Assembly: GCA_035546535.1 (NCBI GenBank)
Contig: DASZWQ010000182.1
Coordinates: 1-45,954 of the forward strand
From: Pirellulales bacterium
Lineage (GTDB): Bacteria > Planctomycetota > Planctomycetia > Pirellulales > JACPPG01
Length of the DNA: 45,954 nt
Direction of reading: 5' to 3'
Part shown: positions 18,176 through 26,488 of the stretch, one piece after another
Position numbering within the stretch: the first letter of the stretch is position 1
Layout of the letters: the number at the start of each line of letters is the position of its first letter
The notes under the pieces: model-generated
The model's database searches: none
The model's input: the letters and a program-made list of their open reading frames with translations, nothing else
What the model was told of the DNA's origin: nothing
Translations under genes and position numbers: made by a program

Positions 18176-19537
18176 ATGAGCGCAGGCAAGGTTTTACGCA
18201 CAGACATCCATTCGGCCGACGCAATCGTCGTCGGCGGTGGCCTGGCCGGATTGCTGGCCGCCGCCCGGTTAGCTCGGGCGGGACTTTCGGTCCGGGTTTT
18301 CGAACAAGCGGGCCATCTCGGCGGGCGCGCCGTCACCAATGAGTTGCATGGCGTTCGCTTCAACCTCGGGCCGCATGCGCTGTACGCCACCGGGCCTGCC
18401 CGCCGGTCGCTCGAAGAATTGCAGGTGCCCATCGCAGGGCACTTTCCCAGCCCCGGCAGGCCGCTGGTCACGCTGCGCGGAACGTCGTATCGTTTACCGG
18501 CCGGGCTGGGCTCGCTTGCCACGTCGCGCTTGTTGAGCTTCGGCGAGAAACTGCGCCTCGCGCGACTATTTGCCACGATCAAGTCGATCGACACGCGCCG
18601 CCTCGACAGCACCAGCGCGCGCGAGTGGATCGAACGTGTTGCCGGCCGCGGCAATTTGGCGCTGCTTCTGGCCGCGCTGTTCCGCGTCAGTACGTATGTC
18701 GACGACGCGGAGCACTTATCGGCCGGCATGGCGCTCGATCAATTGCGGACGGCGCTTGTGGGCAACGTGCTGTATCTCGACGGCGGTTGGCAAACGATTG
18801 TCGATGGCCTGCGCAACGTCGCGACCGGTCATGGTGCATTGATCGAAACGCAAAAGCACGTGCAGTCCGTGTCAAGCGGCGGCTCGAGCGTCACGGTCCG
18901 CCTGGCGAGCGGCGACGCATTGCACGCCCGGGGCGTGATTCTGGCCGTCGAACCGGCCGCGGCGTGCCGGCTGCTCGGCGCTTCGGTCGACCACGAGTTT
19001 GCGCAGTGGGCGAACCGGCAGGTGGCCGTTCCCGCGGCCTGCTTGGACGTGGCGCTTCGCGACTTGCCACGGCCTGGCGATCGCTTCGCGCTCGGACTCG
19101 ACCAGCCCCTTTATTATTCGGTTCATTCGGCGGCTGCGCGCCTGGGGCCGGTGGGTGTCCACGTTCTGCACGTGATGAAATACGCACGTGCGGATCGCGA
19201 GGACCCCGCGGCCGGTGTCCAGGCGGAGTTGGAAGCGATGCTGGATCAATTGCAGCCCGGGTGGCGGGCGCATCTTGTCGCCCGCCGTTTCCTCCCCAGA
19301 ATGACGGTGACCCACGCGCTTCCTTTGGCGGCGGCTGGCGGCGGATCCGGGCGAGCGACGGTCGACGCAGCCCGACTGCCGAACGTTTTCCTCGCCGGCG
19401 ATTGGGTCGGTCCCGAGGCGATGTTGGCCGATGCGTCGGCGGCTTCGGCCGCGCTTGCCGCGCAGCGGGTTCAGTCAGTGGTGCGCGGGGCAGAAGCGCG
19501 GAACGATCAAGAGCATGTTCTCTATGCACGTGGCTGA
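18176..19537 (+). CDS. FAD-dependent oxidoreductase, phytoene desaturase / amine oxidase-like
   Basis: 453 aa; GGGAGGG ends 6 nt before the ATG. The N-terminus has the Rossmann dinucleotide-binding motif VVGGGLAGLLAAARLARAG (about 19-37) followed by the acidic residue in VFEQ and the GGRA motif that marks the phytoene desaturase/protoporphyrinogen oxidase/amine oxidase superfamily. The C-terminal FAD motif is LPNVFLAGDWVGPEAMLADA (about 400-420). It should bind FAD and oxidise an organic substrate that I cannot name; no carotenoid genes are near. The last 23 nt overlap the start of the ECF41 sigma gene, so the two are translationally coupled. Oxidoreductases are one of the gene classes typically linked to ECF41 sigma factors, making this its likely target. 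Confidence 0.9.
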   Translation: MSAGKVLRTDIHSADAIVVGGGLAGLLAAARLARAGLSVRVFEQAGHLGGRAVTNELHGVRFNLGPHALYATGPARRSLEELQVPIAGHFPSPGRPLVTLRGTSYRLPAGLGSLATSRLLSFGEKLRLARLFATIKSIDTRRLDSTSAREWIERVAGRGNLALLLAALFRVSTYVDDAEHLSAGMALDQLRTALVGNVLYLDGGWQTIVDGLRNVATGHGALIETQKHVQSVSSGGSSVTVRLASGDALHARGVILAVEPAAACRLLGASVDHEFAQWANRQVAVPAACLDVALRDLPRPGDRFALGLDQPLYYSVHSAAARLGPVGVHVLHVMKYARADREDPAAGVQAELEAMLDQLQPGWRAHLVARRFLPRMTVTHALPLAAAGGGSGRATVDAARLPNVFLAGDWVGPEAMLADASAASAALAAQRVQSVVRGAEARNDQEHVLYARG

Positions 19538-20411
19538 CAAAATCTTCGAGGAAGAACGCCCGCGGCTGGAACGGTTCGCCTACCGCATGCTGGGCTCGCG
19601 CGCCGACGCCGACGACGTGCTACAAGAGGCCTTCTTGCGCTGGGCCGGCGCGGACCGTAGCGACGTGCAGTCGCCCGCGGCCTACCTGAGTTCGATCGTG
19701 GCGCGGCTGTGTATCGATCAACGCCGCTCGATCGAGGCGCGCAAGGCAAGCTACGTCGGTCCCTGGTTGCCCGAGCCCATCGTCGGCGCCGAAGAGAGCG
19801 ATCCGGCCCGCCGGCTGGAAACGGCCGAAACCGTGTCGCTGGCGCTACTCATGATCCTGGAAAGCCTGTCACCGGTCGAACGGGCTGCGTTCTTGCTAAA
19901 GCGGGTGTTCGACTATGGCTACGACGAAATCGCCGCCATCCTGGACAAGTCGGCGCCGAATTGCCGGCAACTGGTGCATCGCGCCGAGCTGGCGATCGAA
20001 GGCGGCCGGCCGCGCTTCACGCCCGATCCGGGCGAGGCCGAACGAGTGACCCAGGCGTTCCTCGGGGCCTGCACCAGCGGGGACGTGCAGGGCCTGCTCG
20101 AACTATTGGCCGACGACGTCGTGGTGTACAGCGATGGCGGCGGCAAAGTGCCGGCGGCGCTCGCGCCGGTGCGCGGCGCCGATCGCGCCGCGCGGTTCTT
20201 CGTCGGCGTCACGAAAAAACAGCCTGCCGGCGCCGTGGTGGAGCACGCGCGCGTCAATGGTCAGCCAGGCATCGTGATTCTCGTAGCTGGCCGGGCCGAT
20301 ACCGTGCTGACCCTGGATGTTTCCCACGGACGCATCGTTACCTGCTATGCCATCCGCAATCCTGAGAAGCTGGCACGGGTCAGTCACGACCTCGCGAATC
20401 GCACGAACTGA
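19515..20411 (+). CDS. ECF41-family RNA polymerase sigma factor with C-terminal SnoaL-like domain
   Basis: 298 aa from the ATG at 19515; a second ATG at 19524 with AAGAG 10 nt upstream is also possible. Sigma-2 region: FAYRMLGSRADADDVLQEAFLRW; sigma-4 region: LSPVERAAFLLKRVFDYGYDEIA. Between them is the WLPEP linker signature. The C-terminal NTF2-like (SnoaL) domain has DGGGK and ends with NPEKL, matching the DGGGR and NPDKL motifs of ECF41, the group in which this fused domain replaces a separate anti-sigma factor. No anti-sigma gene is nearby, in agreement. It overlaps the FAD oxidoreductase gene by 23 nt, and an ECF41-like promoter precedes that gene, so sigma factor and oxidoreductase probably form an autoregulated unit. 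The signal sensed is unknown. Confidence 0.93.
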   Translation: MFSMHVADKIFEEERPRLERFAYRMLGSRADADDVLQEAFLRWAGADRSDVQSPAAYLSSIVARLCIDQRRSIEARKASYVGPWLPEPIVGAEESDPARRLETAETVSLALLMILESLSPVERAAFLLKRVFDYGYDEIAAILDKSAPNCRQLVHRAELAIEGGRPRFTPDPGEAERVTQAFLGACTSGDVQGLLELLADDVVVYSDGGGKVPAALAPVRGADRAARFFVGVTKKQPAGAVVEHARVNGQPGIVILVAGRADTVLTLDVSHGRIVTCYAIRNPEKLARVSHDLANRTN

Positions 20412-20440
20412 TCGGCGCTACCGCAGAGCCACCAACCCTA

Positions 20441-21682
20441 TCATGACGCGTCGCGCGGCGCGATGGTCGGCGCCCGCTCGACGTTCGCCTCAGCGGTCGG
20501 CGTATTGTCCCCGGAAGGATTAACGGGCGGCCCGCCGACAAGCGGCAGACGAACGACGAACTCGCACCCCTGGCCGGAACCGTCGCTGTGCGCGGTGATC
20601 ATGCCGCCGTGCAATTCGACAATCGGCCGGACGGCGGTCATGCTGATGCTCGTCCCGCTTCGCTCTCGGGCATTCGCCCGATCGAGCAAATCCCCGGGTT
20701 GAAAAACACGCGCCAGCGCCTCGGCGGAGAGTCCGGCGCCGGTGTCGCGGACTTTGAGAACGGCGACCCCGTCTTTTTCGTTCACGGTCAACCAGATCTG
20801 GCCGCCCGGGTTGGTCGACCGAATCGCGTTTTGCAGCAAGTTGAAGGCCACGCGCTCCAGCCGCTGCGCGTCGCCGTCGACCAGCACTGGCTTTTTCGCC
20901 AGGGAGATATTCAGTTCTCGGCCTGATTGCGCCGCCAGGCTGCGGAGGCCGTGAGCCGCGCGATTGGCGATTTCGACAAGATCGACGTTGCGCTTGTTCA
21001 GATGAATGCCGGCCTGGCTGTGGCGAAACGCGTCGAGCAGATCATCGATGAGTCGGCCGAGCTGGCTGGTTTCTTGCTTGACGATCTCCATGGCCGATTC
21101 CATCTCGGACGCTGTCGCGGCGATGCTATGGAACGAGGCGGCACTGGCGATGGGAATCAGAGGCCGGCGCAATTCTTCGGCGAGAACGCCCAGGAAATTC
21201 TCGCGGCGCTGGTCAATCTCGCGCAATTGGCCGCTCAGGGTTTCGAGCTCTTGATGGAGCCGCTTGCGTTCGGCGGCAAGTTCGCGGGCTTGCGTGCCGT
21301 AAAGCTCTTCCGTCCGTTTGGCCTCTTGCCGTGCGCGCCAGAAGCGGCCCCCGAGGCCGACGATCAGGCACCCGAGAGCGAGAAAGGTCACGACCGCGAT
21401 GTAATTGTAGCCGTCGAGCACGAAGACGCTGTGGCGCGGCTCGATGAAGAAGAACGTCGCCATCGGCACGCTTGCGAATAGCACGAACAGCGCGGGGCCA
21501 ACTCCGCCCAGCCAAGCCGTGGCAATAAGCGCCGCCATGTAGGTCATAAAGGCCTGGCGGTCGCCCAGCAGCGGATCGAGCGCCAGGCGAACCAGCGTCG
21601 CTATGATCAGACCAAGAGAAGCCCAGACGTAGGGGCGCGCAGTAACCCACGCGCCACGATTCATCGCAGAGCCAGCACTCAT
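20441..21682 (-). CDS. Membrane histidine kinase homologue (DUF4118 type) lacking the phospho-acceptor His
   Basis: 413 aa from the ATG at 21682 (a GTG lies one codon upstream). The N-terminal about 110 residues hold four hydrophobic segments of the DUF4118/KdpD-like membrane domain, then a coiled-coil linker (about 115-160), an HK dimerisation-like domain, and an HATPase_c domain (about 270-385). The H-box reads AEELRRP: Glu169 stands where HELRNP has the phosphorylated His. The N-box Asn (NLLQNAI) and the DTGAG of the G1 box are kept, but the G2/ATP-lid region reads RSGTSISMTAV, without the usual GxGxGL. This predicts a pseudokinase or a kinase without its own acceptor. No response regulator is adjacent. 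It ends 29 nt from the convergent sigma factor gene. Confidence 0.88.
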   Translation of the reverse strand: MSAGSAMNRGAWVTARPYVWASLGLIIATLVRLALDPLLGDRQAFMTYMAALIATAWLGGVGPALFVLFASVPMATFFFIEPRHSVFVLDGYNYIAVVTFLALGCLIVGLGGRFWRARQEAKRTEELYGTQARELAAERKRLHQELETLSGQLREIDQRRENFLGVLAEELRRPLIPIASAASFHSIAATASEMESAMEIVKQETSQLGRLIDDLLDAFRHSQAGIHLNKRNVDLVEIANRAAHGLRSLAAQSGRELNISLAKKPVLVDGDAQRLERVAFNLLQNAIRSTNPGGQIWLTVNEKDGVAVLKVRDTGAGLSAEALARVFQPGDLLDRANARERSGTSISMTAVRPIVELHGGMITAHSDGSGQGCEFVVRLPLVGGPPVNPSGDNTPTAEANVERAPTIAPRDAS

Positions 21683-22115
21683 CACGCACTTCGCTTTCTG
21701 GAGACGAATCTACCCCTTTTTCAAGCTGGCCCGCGACAGCTCGAACGCCGAAAGCAACCCGGCTCAACAAGGAAGAGACCCCCGATTCTAGTTGCCAACT
21801 GCAAGGGCGGCAAACTGTTAAACCCGGCTCGCCGCGCCGAGTACCGCAAATATCGCGGAATCGATGGTATAAGCATTCGTCCCGCGGGGAACGGTTCTCT
21901 CGCAGCCGGCGGATTTGTGCCAGGAATCGTGACTAGAGCAGAAACGACACCCGGTCACCGCCAGCGGCAAAGAAGGACCAGCGTGACATTCTGTCACCAC
22001 CTTGCGGCGGGTCCGATATAATGCGGGCGTTGTTGGTAGTCACACCGGGCGCGTTACGATCACTCGAACCGGCGCTATACATGACGCGCTGGTTCCTTTG
22101 CTGCGAGCTCATCCC
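21683..22115. other. Divergent intergenic region (433 nt)
   Basis: No gene seen. An extended -10-like TGG-TATAAG (hexamer 21868-21873) points rightward without a clear -35. Nearer the dioxygenase gene are the palindrome 21983-21997 and the TATAAT at 22017-22022. The histidine kinase homologue starts leftward from its other end. Confidence 0.5.
21983..22022 (+). promoter_or_regulatory. Palindromic operator candidate and TATAAT box before the dioxygenase gene
   Basis: GTGACA-TTC-TGTCAC (21983-21997) is a perfect inverted repeat with 6-nt arms. A consensus TATAAT lies at 22017-22022, so the palindrome covers the -35 position, where a repressor or activator dimer would act. It lies about 95 nt before the chosen ATG at 22116. 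No regulator gene is adjacent. Confidence 0.5.
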
Positions 22116-22784
22116 ATGATGCCTTCCTTTTCGTACGTATCTCGGCGCCGTTTCTTGGGTAGCGTTGCCGCCTCAACGGCCGTGTTCACGGTGCATGGCG
22201 CCTTTGCCGAAGAGTTGACCCGCACACCTGCCCAGACCGAGGGCCCTTTTTATCCCGACAAGCTGCCGCTGGACACGGACAACGATCTGATCATCGTCAA
22301 CGATTCCATCACGCCGGCCGTGGGCGAGATAACACACCTCAGCGGTCGCATCCTCGATGCCCGCGGCGAGCCATTGCGCAACGCATTGGTCGAGATCTGG
22401 CAGGTCGATAACCAGGGCGCGTACATCCATTCGCGAAGCGGCAATCGCGACGCGCGCGACACGAACTTCCAGGGCTTTGGCCGCTTTCTCACCGGCTCGA
22501 CCGGCGAATACTTTTTTCGCACGATCAAACCAGTGCAATACCCGGGCCGCACGCCGCACATCCATTTCGCGATCAAGACCAAGGGGCGCGACAAGTTCAC
22601 GACCCAGTGCTACGTGAAGGGATCGCCGGGCAACGAACGCGACATGGTCTACCGGGGCATTCGCGATCCGCAAGCACGCGACGCCGTGACGATCGATTTC
22701 GCGCCCATCCCGAATTCGAAAATCGGCGAGTTGGCGGCACGATTCGACATCGTGATGGGCTTTACGCCGGAAGACCCCGCCTAG
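22116..22784 (+). CDS. Intradiol ring-cleavage dioxygenase, Tat-exported
   Basis: 222 aa from the ATG at 22116 (an adjacent ATG at 22119 is equivalent). The N-terminus has a twin-arginine signal (SRRRFLG at 9-15, then a hydrophobic stretch ending near AFA at 29-31), so it should be folded with its iron in the cytoplasm and exported. The intradiol core has TEGPFYP, IWQVDNQGAY and TPHIHF, with the four non-heme Fe(III) ligands recognisable as Tyr103, Tyr142, His148 and His150. The family cleaves catechols, protocatechuate or related aromatics between the hydroxyls. No other aromatic degradation genes are nearby, so the substrate is open; exported members may act on plant or phenolic debris. A palindrome overlaps its probable promoter. 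Confidence 0.93.
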   Translation: MMPSFSYVSRRRFLGSVAASTAVFTVHGAFAEELTRTPAQTEGPFYPDKLPLDTDNDLIIVNDSITPAVGEITHLSGRILDARGEPLRNALVEIWQVDNQGAYIHSRSGNRDARDTNFQGFGRFLTGSTGEYFFRTIKPVQYPGRTPHIHFAIKTKGRDKFTTQCYVKGSPGNERDMVYRGIRDPQARDAVTIDFAPIPNSKIGELAARFDIVMGFTPEDPA

Positions 22785-22811
22785 CGCCTGCCGTCGATTG
22801 GCGCGTGCGCG

Positions 22812-23162
22812 TCAGGATGGCGCGCCGCTAACCAAGCGCGGGTACAGCATGACCACCACGGCCAGCACGACCAGGGCAAACGCGGCCCAATCGCTCCATC
22901 GCGGCGCTTCGTGCAGATAAAGAAAGCTGAATACCAGGAACACCGAGATGGAAATCACTTCCTGGATGATTTTCAGTTGCGGTGCGGAAAACTGCCCATG
23001 ACCGATGCGGTTGGCCGGCACTTGCAAGGCATATTCCGGCAAAGCGACCAGCCAGCTGGCCAGGATCACGACCAGCAGGTGCGTCGACTTGAAACGCAAG
23101 TGTCCATACCAGGCCATCGTCATGAAGGCGTTCGAGCAGATCAGTAGCAGGACCGTAGTCAC
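22812..23162 (-). CDS. DUF486 family small membrane protein (DMT-like)
   Basis: 116 aa. The start is a GTG at 23162 with AAGGAG 5 nt upstream; the frame remains open further upstream, but those codons have no family similarity and would make the protein much longer than the usual 115 residues. Four hydrophobic helices are visible, with the typical stretch MTMAWYGHLRFK near the first loop, PEYALQVPANRIGHGQFS in the middle, and a last helix ending MLYPRL. The family resembles half of a drug/metabolite transporter; the substrate is not known. It is convergent with the dioxygenase gene (27 nt apart). Confidence 0.93.
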   Translation of the reverse strand: MTTVLLLICSNAFMTMAWYGHLRFKSTHLLVVILASWLVALPEYALQVPANRIGHGQFSAPQLKIIQEVISISVFLVFSFLYLHEAPRWSDWAAFALVVLAVVVMLYPRLVSGAPS

Positions 23163-23374
23163 GGCAACTCCTTGTCGGAATGGGCGATTTTCGTGATCTC
23201 GCGCAGCGCGAAATGGCCGCGTCCCGCAGCCACGGCCAATCATCCGTGAAGTCGCGGCCGCGCTTGCCCACCTTACACGCGAGCCAAGCGAGTTTGCGAG
23301 GGGGATTTCGCAGCCGCGCGATCTATGAGTCAAGAATTAACGTTCCATAAAAACAGCCGCAAAACCGGCTTTCG

Positions 23375-23402
23375 TTGTTTCGCGCGTCCCCAGGGCTATA
23401 AT
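23375..23402 (+). promoter_or_regulatory. Candidate sigma-70 promoter for the TraB-like gene
   Basis: TTGTTT (23375-23380), a 16-nt spacer, and consensus TATAAT (23397-23402). The leader to the ATG at 23456 would be about 47 nt. Confidence 0.5.
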
Positions 23403-23455
23403 TCCTGCTAGGTGTGCGACCGTTCGATCGAATAATGATTCGCGGAGCTTTGGCC

Positions 23456-24415
23456 ATGTGCCGTCGCTGGAATCCTCCGGTCCTGGCTCTTTTTCTGATT
23501 GCCGCTTCTGGTGCGATTGCCGCCGCGGCCAGCAAAGATGAGAGCGCCTCGAAATCAACGTTCCTGCGGCTTGCGCGCGACGATAAGGATCAACCGGTGT
23601 CGATGGATACGGCCATCGTGCGCTACAAGGCGAAATCGCCCGACAAGCAGGACGTGACGATCGACCTGATCGGGGCGGTACACATCGGCGAGAAGGCTTA
23701 CTACGACAAGCTCAATGAGGAATTCGAGCAGTACGAAGCATTGCTGTACGAGTTGGTTGCTCCGGAAGGAACGCGCGTTCCCAAGGGGGGCGGCGGCGGC
23801 AGCGGCCATCCGGTGGCACTCTTGCAAAACGGCATGAAGGACATGCTGGAGCTGGAACACCAGCTCGAATACATCGATTACCACAAGGACAACTTCGTAC
23901 ACGCCGACATGTCGCCGGATGCTTTTTCCAAGTCGATGGAAGACCGCGGCGAAAGCGTGTGGACCATGATGTTCCGCATGATGGGACAGCAGATCGCGCA
24001 ACAGAGCAAGCATCCGAGCCGTTCGTCCGACATGGATATCCTCATGTCCCTCTTCGACAAGAACCGCGCCCTGACACTCAAGCGGTTGATGGCCGAGCAA
24101 TTCGAGGATATGGACGGGGCCATGAGCGCGTTGGAAGGGCCCGGCGGCTCGACACTGATCACCGAGCGCAACAAAGTGGCGCTCAAGGTGCTCGCCGAGC
24201 AGATCGGCGCGGGCAAGAAGCGCATCGGCATCTTCTACGGTGCGGGGCACATGCCCGACATGGAAAAGCGCCTGATCAAAGACCTGGGCGCCACGCGTGA
24301 TACCGAACGCTGGCTCATTGCGTGGGATCTACGCGCGAAGAACAAAGGCGCCGGCGGCTCCAAGGACGCAGGTACCAAGAAGAAATCCGCCGCCAAGACT
24401 CCCGCGCCGAATTAG
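23456..24415 (+). CDS. TraB/GumN-like protein (TIKI/ChaN-type superfamily), secreted
   Basis: 319 aa from the ATG at 23456, which has GGAG 8 nt upstream and starts a signal peptide (MCRRWNPPVLALFLIAASG). ATGs or GTGs at 23435 and 23414 would leave extra charged residues before it. The TraB-type motifs are present: DLIGAVHIGEKAYYD near the N-terminus, with the following ALLYELVAPEG strand, and FYGAGHMPDMEKRL near the C-terminus; the paired GxxH motifs resemble the metal-dependent protease site proposed for TIKI proteins. The middle is helical, with a Gly-rich loop after PKG. The C-terminal tail (about 295-319) is Lys/Ala/Gly-rich and probably disordered. A peptidase-like role outside the cytoplasm is inference. 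Confidence 0.85.
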   Translation: MCRRWNPPVLALFLIAASGAIAAAASKDESASKSTFLRLARDDKDQPVSMDTAIVRYKAKSPDKQDVTIDLIGAVHIGEKAYYDKLNEEFEQYEALLYELVAPEGTRVPKGGGGGSGHPVALLQNGMKDMLELEHQLEYIDYHKDNFVHADMSPDAFSKSMEDRGESVWTMMFRMMGQQIAQQSKHPSRSSDMDILMSLFDKNRALTLKRLMAEQFEDMDGAMSALEGPGGSTLITERNKVALKVLAEQIGAGKKRIGIFYGAGHMPDMEKRLIKDLGATRDTERWLIAWDLRAKNKGAGGSKDAGTKKKSAAKTPAPN

Positions 24416-24457
24416 GGCGAATCAGCCTGTTCGACCGCGACCGTGCCCGGCCGGCAT

Positions 24458-26101
24458 TCACTGCCGCGCCTTCGCCCGAAATTCATAGACCGTGTACACC
24501 GCATGTCGCGACGGCTCGGGGGGGCAATTGAGCCGCACGCGGTAGTTCTGCTCACCGGTCAATTCGTGGTGCGCGGACATTTCCTCCATCCATGCGCCAA
24601 AGGCCGCTTCATCCCGGGCTTCTCCGGCAAATTCGCAAACGACGCAGCGTAGTGGCCTGTCGATTGGCAAAGCGTCGAGATTGATGCTTCGCCCGCCCTG
24701 CCCGTGTAGTGGCGAGTAGGCGCGCTGGTAGCACAGGTAATCTTCGGGAACCGGGGCCGCGGTGAATCGTTTGCCCAGGTCGGTATGTACGCAGACGACG
24801 TCCCCCTCTTCGCCATTCTCCTTCCAGAACCAGCGTACGAATCCGCGATGCTCGAAATCGACGAGCCGCTTGTACGGCTTCGTGATGTCGCGCACGAGCG
24901 TCACCGCGCCGATCACGAACAGCACGGCGACGGCGATCTGAAAAGCGCGGCGCCGCGCTTCCGGCCTGGCAAAGCTTTGCAGCACCGTGGCCGCGCCCAG
25001 GCCAATCGCCAGACATGCGAGCGACGCATACCACTGCGAGAGCCGCGCCCCTCCGTACGGATAGCGCTTGAGCGCGGCCGCGACAAACGCCAGAAGCAAT
25101 GGCGCCAGGACCAGCGTCGCAAGCATTCGGTCACGCCGCCTTAGGAGTACGATGGCTCCCACGACAAAGCAAGCCAGCGTCAGGATGCTGCCGAAATGAT
25201 CGTCGCCAACCGGATAGGCCATCATCTCGCCGGCGTGAATCGTGGCCATCCAACCTAAGAAGGCCCAGGGCCGCCACGGCGGGAAGCCCTCGGCCCAGTA
25301 TTGGTGCATGAACTCGTGCGTTGCCGCATACTGGGCCGCGGTGACCGACCGCAACATCAGCAGGAAGGTCACGGCCACGAGCACGTTGTACAGGGCGAAG
25401 GCGATCCACGCCGCTCGATCTCGCGTGCGCGCGACCGGTAGCGCCAGCGCCATCGAAACAGCCCCGGCGACGAAGATCGTGGGATTCGAAATCGAGATCA
25501 TCGCTGGCCCCGCCACGGCCAGGGCCCACAACCAACGACGCTCCGTCGGCGCTTGCCAGAAGCGGACGGCCAGCCAGGCAAGAAACAGCGCCGCCGTCAG
25601 GTCCGATCCGTACGGCTTGCACTCCGCGGCATGCCGGATCGGGTAATAGCTGACCGCCAGGATGCCCACGGCCAGCACCATAGGCACCTTATTCAATGTC
25701 CGAGCCGCCAGGTCGCGAAACAGGAACATGCCTGCCACGCTGGCGATGACCGCAAACAGCCGCAGCGACCATTCGGAAAACCCGAAGAGCTTGATCGCCG
25801 TCAACTCGGCCGCCATGTAGCCAACCGGCGCCACTTGTTGCAGGGACAAGGGCTTGAGCAGGTCGCCATATCCGCGGTCCAGAAAGTTCTGGACCAGCAT
25901 CAGCTCGTCGCCCCAGAACGGAAAGTTCAGCAGGTAGCGCGCCAGCCGCAGCGTCACGCCCACGGCTACGAACGACCACGCCAGATGATCGAGCCGGCCA
26001 TCAGCGGCCGTATCAAGCACCGGCGCGGGAGTGTCAACGCGGGCCTGGGACCGGACCATGCGTCCGATCGGCCAGCGCGATCTGGTTGCGGTGTCGCTCA
26101 T
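24458..26101 (-). CDS. GT-C-fold membrane glycosyltransferase-like protein (GT39/ArnT-like)
   Basis: 547 aa from the ATG at 26101; a GTG at 26218 in frame would add 39 mostly polar residues. There are about ten to eleven hydrophobic helices in residues 40-435 and a soluble C-terminal domain of about 110 residues. After the first helix is the periplasmic motif FPFWGDELMLVQNFLDRGYG, whose DE pair matches the catalytic acidic residues of the GT39/ArnT/PMT-type GT-C enzymes, followed by QQVAPVGY. It would transfer a sugar from a polyprenyl-phosphate donor in the periplasm; acceptor unknown. It stands alone, convergent with the TraB-like gene (42 nt) and divergent from the GTPase gene. Confidence 0.85.
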   Translation of the reverse strand: MSDTATRSRWPIGRMVRSQARVDTPAPVLDTAADGRLDHLAWSFVAVGVTLRLARYLLNFPFWGDELMLVQNFLDRGYGDLLKPLSLQQVAPVGYMAAELTAIKLFGFSEWSLRLFAVIASVAGMFLFRDLAARTLNKVPMVLAVGILAVSYYPIRHAAECKPYGSDLTAALFLAWLAVRFWQAPTERRWLWALAVAGPAMISISNPTIFVAGAVSMALALPVARTRDRAAWIAFALYNVLVAVTFLLMLRSVTAAQYAATHEFMHQYWAEGFPPWRPWAFLGWMATIHAGEMMAYPVGDDHFGSILTLACFVVGAIVLLRRRDRMLATLVLAPLLLAFVAAALKRYPYGGARLSQWYASLACLAIGLGAATVLQSFARPEARRRAFQIAVAVLFVIGAVTLVRDITKPYKRLVDFEHRGFVRWFWKENGEEGDVVCVHTDLGKRFTAAPVPEDYLCYQRAYSPLHGQGGRSINLDALPIDRPLRCVVCEFAGEARDEAAFGAWMEEMSAHHELTGEQNYRVRLNCPPEPSRHAVYTVYEFRAKARQ

Positions 26102-26488
26102 CAACAAAGATCCGATTGCCAGGAGGTCCGCCGCGGAAAAAGCCGCCAGAAGATAGTCCCTCGAGCGCGAATCGGACAAGGTCAGCCCTGATTGCGGTGG
26201 CCGGCGAAGCGCGATCACGATTCCGAAAAACCCGCGTTGGCCGTGACGTCCTCCCCGCCCCCGCTCGCTCCCGAAGAGCCGGCGCCGCGAGCTATAATTG
26301 GGGGCGGTTCAAGGCCGCCGCGCTCGCGTCGAATACACATTTGTGAATGCCGTCTTTGGCCAAGGCCTGCACCCGCGGGGCAGGTAAAACTTCTTACGAC
26401 GATTCCCGAACCCCGCACGCTAGCACCACCTTTCGTCCCGCTCGATTTCCGAGAAAGAATTTTTGCGCCACAAGAGCCCAGCTTTTTC
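26102..26488. other. Divergent intergenic region (387 nt)
   Basis: No independent gene. A consensus TATAAT at 26293-26298 points to the GTPase gene, but no matching -35 is visible. About 40 nt further, CACA-TT-TGTG (26336-26345) forms a short dyad that could be an operator or leader hairpin. The reading frame of the GTPase is open through much of this region but has no convincing earlier start. Confidence 0.45.

Noticed and set aside
21818..22000. 60-codon minus-strand frame in the gap before the dioxygenase
   Set aside because: No ribosome binding site, it overlaps the palindrome and the composition is not protein-like.
26192..26488. N-terminal extension of the GTPase by up to 99 residues
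   Set aside because: Pro/Arg-rich, unlike a protein; a TATAAT at 26293 lies within it and the domain starts after 26489.
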